Shown in pieces: positions 34,266 through 34,266 of a DNA stretch of 34,266 nt. The first letter of the stretch is position 1, and each line of letters starts with the position of its first letter. The notes below the pieces were generated by a model. The model did no database searches. It was not told the DNA's origin and saw only the letters and a program-made list of their open reading frames with translations. Both the position numbers and the translations under genes were made by a program. Source of the DNA: an uncultured Solobacterium sp. (GTDB lineage: Bacteria; Bacillota_I; Bacilli_A; Erysipelotrichales; Erysipelotrichaceae); assembly GCA_900543035.1 (NCBI GenBank), contig UQPV01000028.1:1-34266 (forward strand), given 5' to 3'.

Positions 34266-34266
34266 C

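Overview
This window looks like a chromosomal segment of a low-oxygen Bacillota, plausibly Erysipelotrichia (inference from gene content, not from a marker tree). It carries an HrcA/CIRCE-controlled hrcA-grpE-dnaK-dnaJ operon, a CsoR/CopA copper module, a YesM/YesN-type two-component pair, a superoxide reductase typical of anaerobes, a YlbJ-like sporulation-family membrane protein and the tail of a cell-wall-type surface protein. Start sites have strong AGGAGG-like ribosome binding sites, TGA is used as a normal stop, and base composition is rather GC-rich except for two AT-richer patches near 23.3-24.0 kb and 32.2-34.0 kb. No tRNA, rRNA, CRISPR array, insertion sequence or phage gene was seen.

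Layout. 0-3.1 kb (minus): csoR-copA copper efflux operon with a clear promoter and CsoR-type operator. 3.1-4.6 kb (minus): EamA transporter and DUF308 membrane protein, translationally coupled. 4.7-8.6 kb (minus): lipoprotein sugar-type binding protein, sensor kinase and AraC-type response regulator in one overlapping operon, with no transporter genes beside it. 8.6-10.7 kb (plus): hotdog thioesterase, a cysteine-rich unknown protein and an unknown lipoprotein. 10.7-15.6 kb (minus): heat-shock operon. 15.7-18.1 kb (minus): CtpE/Exp7-like P-type ATPase. 18.1-18.9 kb (plus): PgeF/YfiH. 19.0-21.1 kb (minus): proBA. 21.1-22.3 kb (minus): CDF metal exporter with a manganese-type site. 22.4-23.3 kb (plus): YlbJ-like protein. 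23.3-24.0 kb (minus): two small unknown proteins. 24.1-24.5 kb (minus): superoxide reductase. 24.6-26.7 kb (plus): SLC13/ArsB-like permease and RluA-type pseudouridine synthase. 26.7-30.6 kb (minus): sbcDC. 30.7-31.9 kb (minus): yaaA-bcp. 32.3-34.0 kb (plus): AAA-ATPase-like/PD-(D/E)XK protein. 34.1 kb to the end (minus): C-terminus of a surface protein.

Common themes are metal homeostasis (copper, probable manganese, a P-type cation pump), protein and oxidative stress (chaperones, superoxide reductase, Bcp, YaaA) and DNA end processing (SbcCD). The most unusual items are the binding-protein gene whose best start is followed by an in-frame stop, the small Cys/His/Tyr-rich protein pair in an AT-richer patch, the cysteine-rich unknown next to a lipoprotein, and a CIRCE element whose one imperfect base lies inside a consensus -35 box. 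I did not find a system I could confidently call undescribed; the small protein pair is the best candidate.
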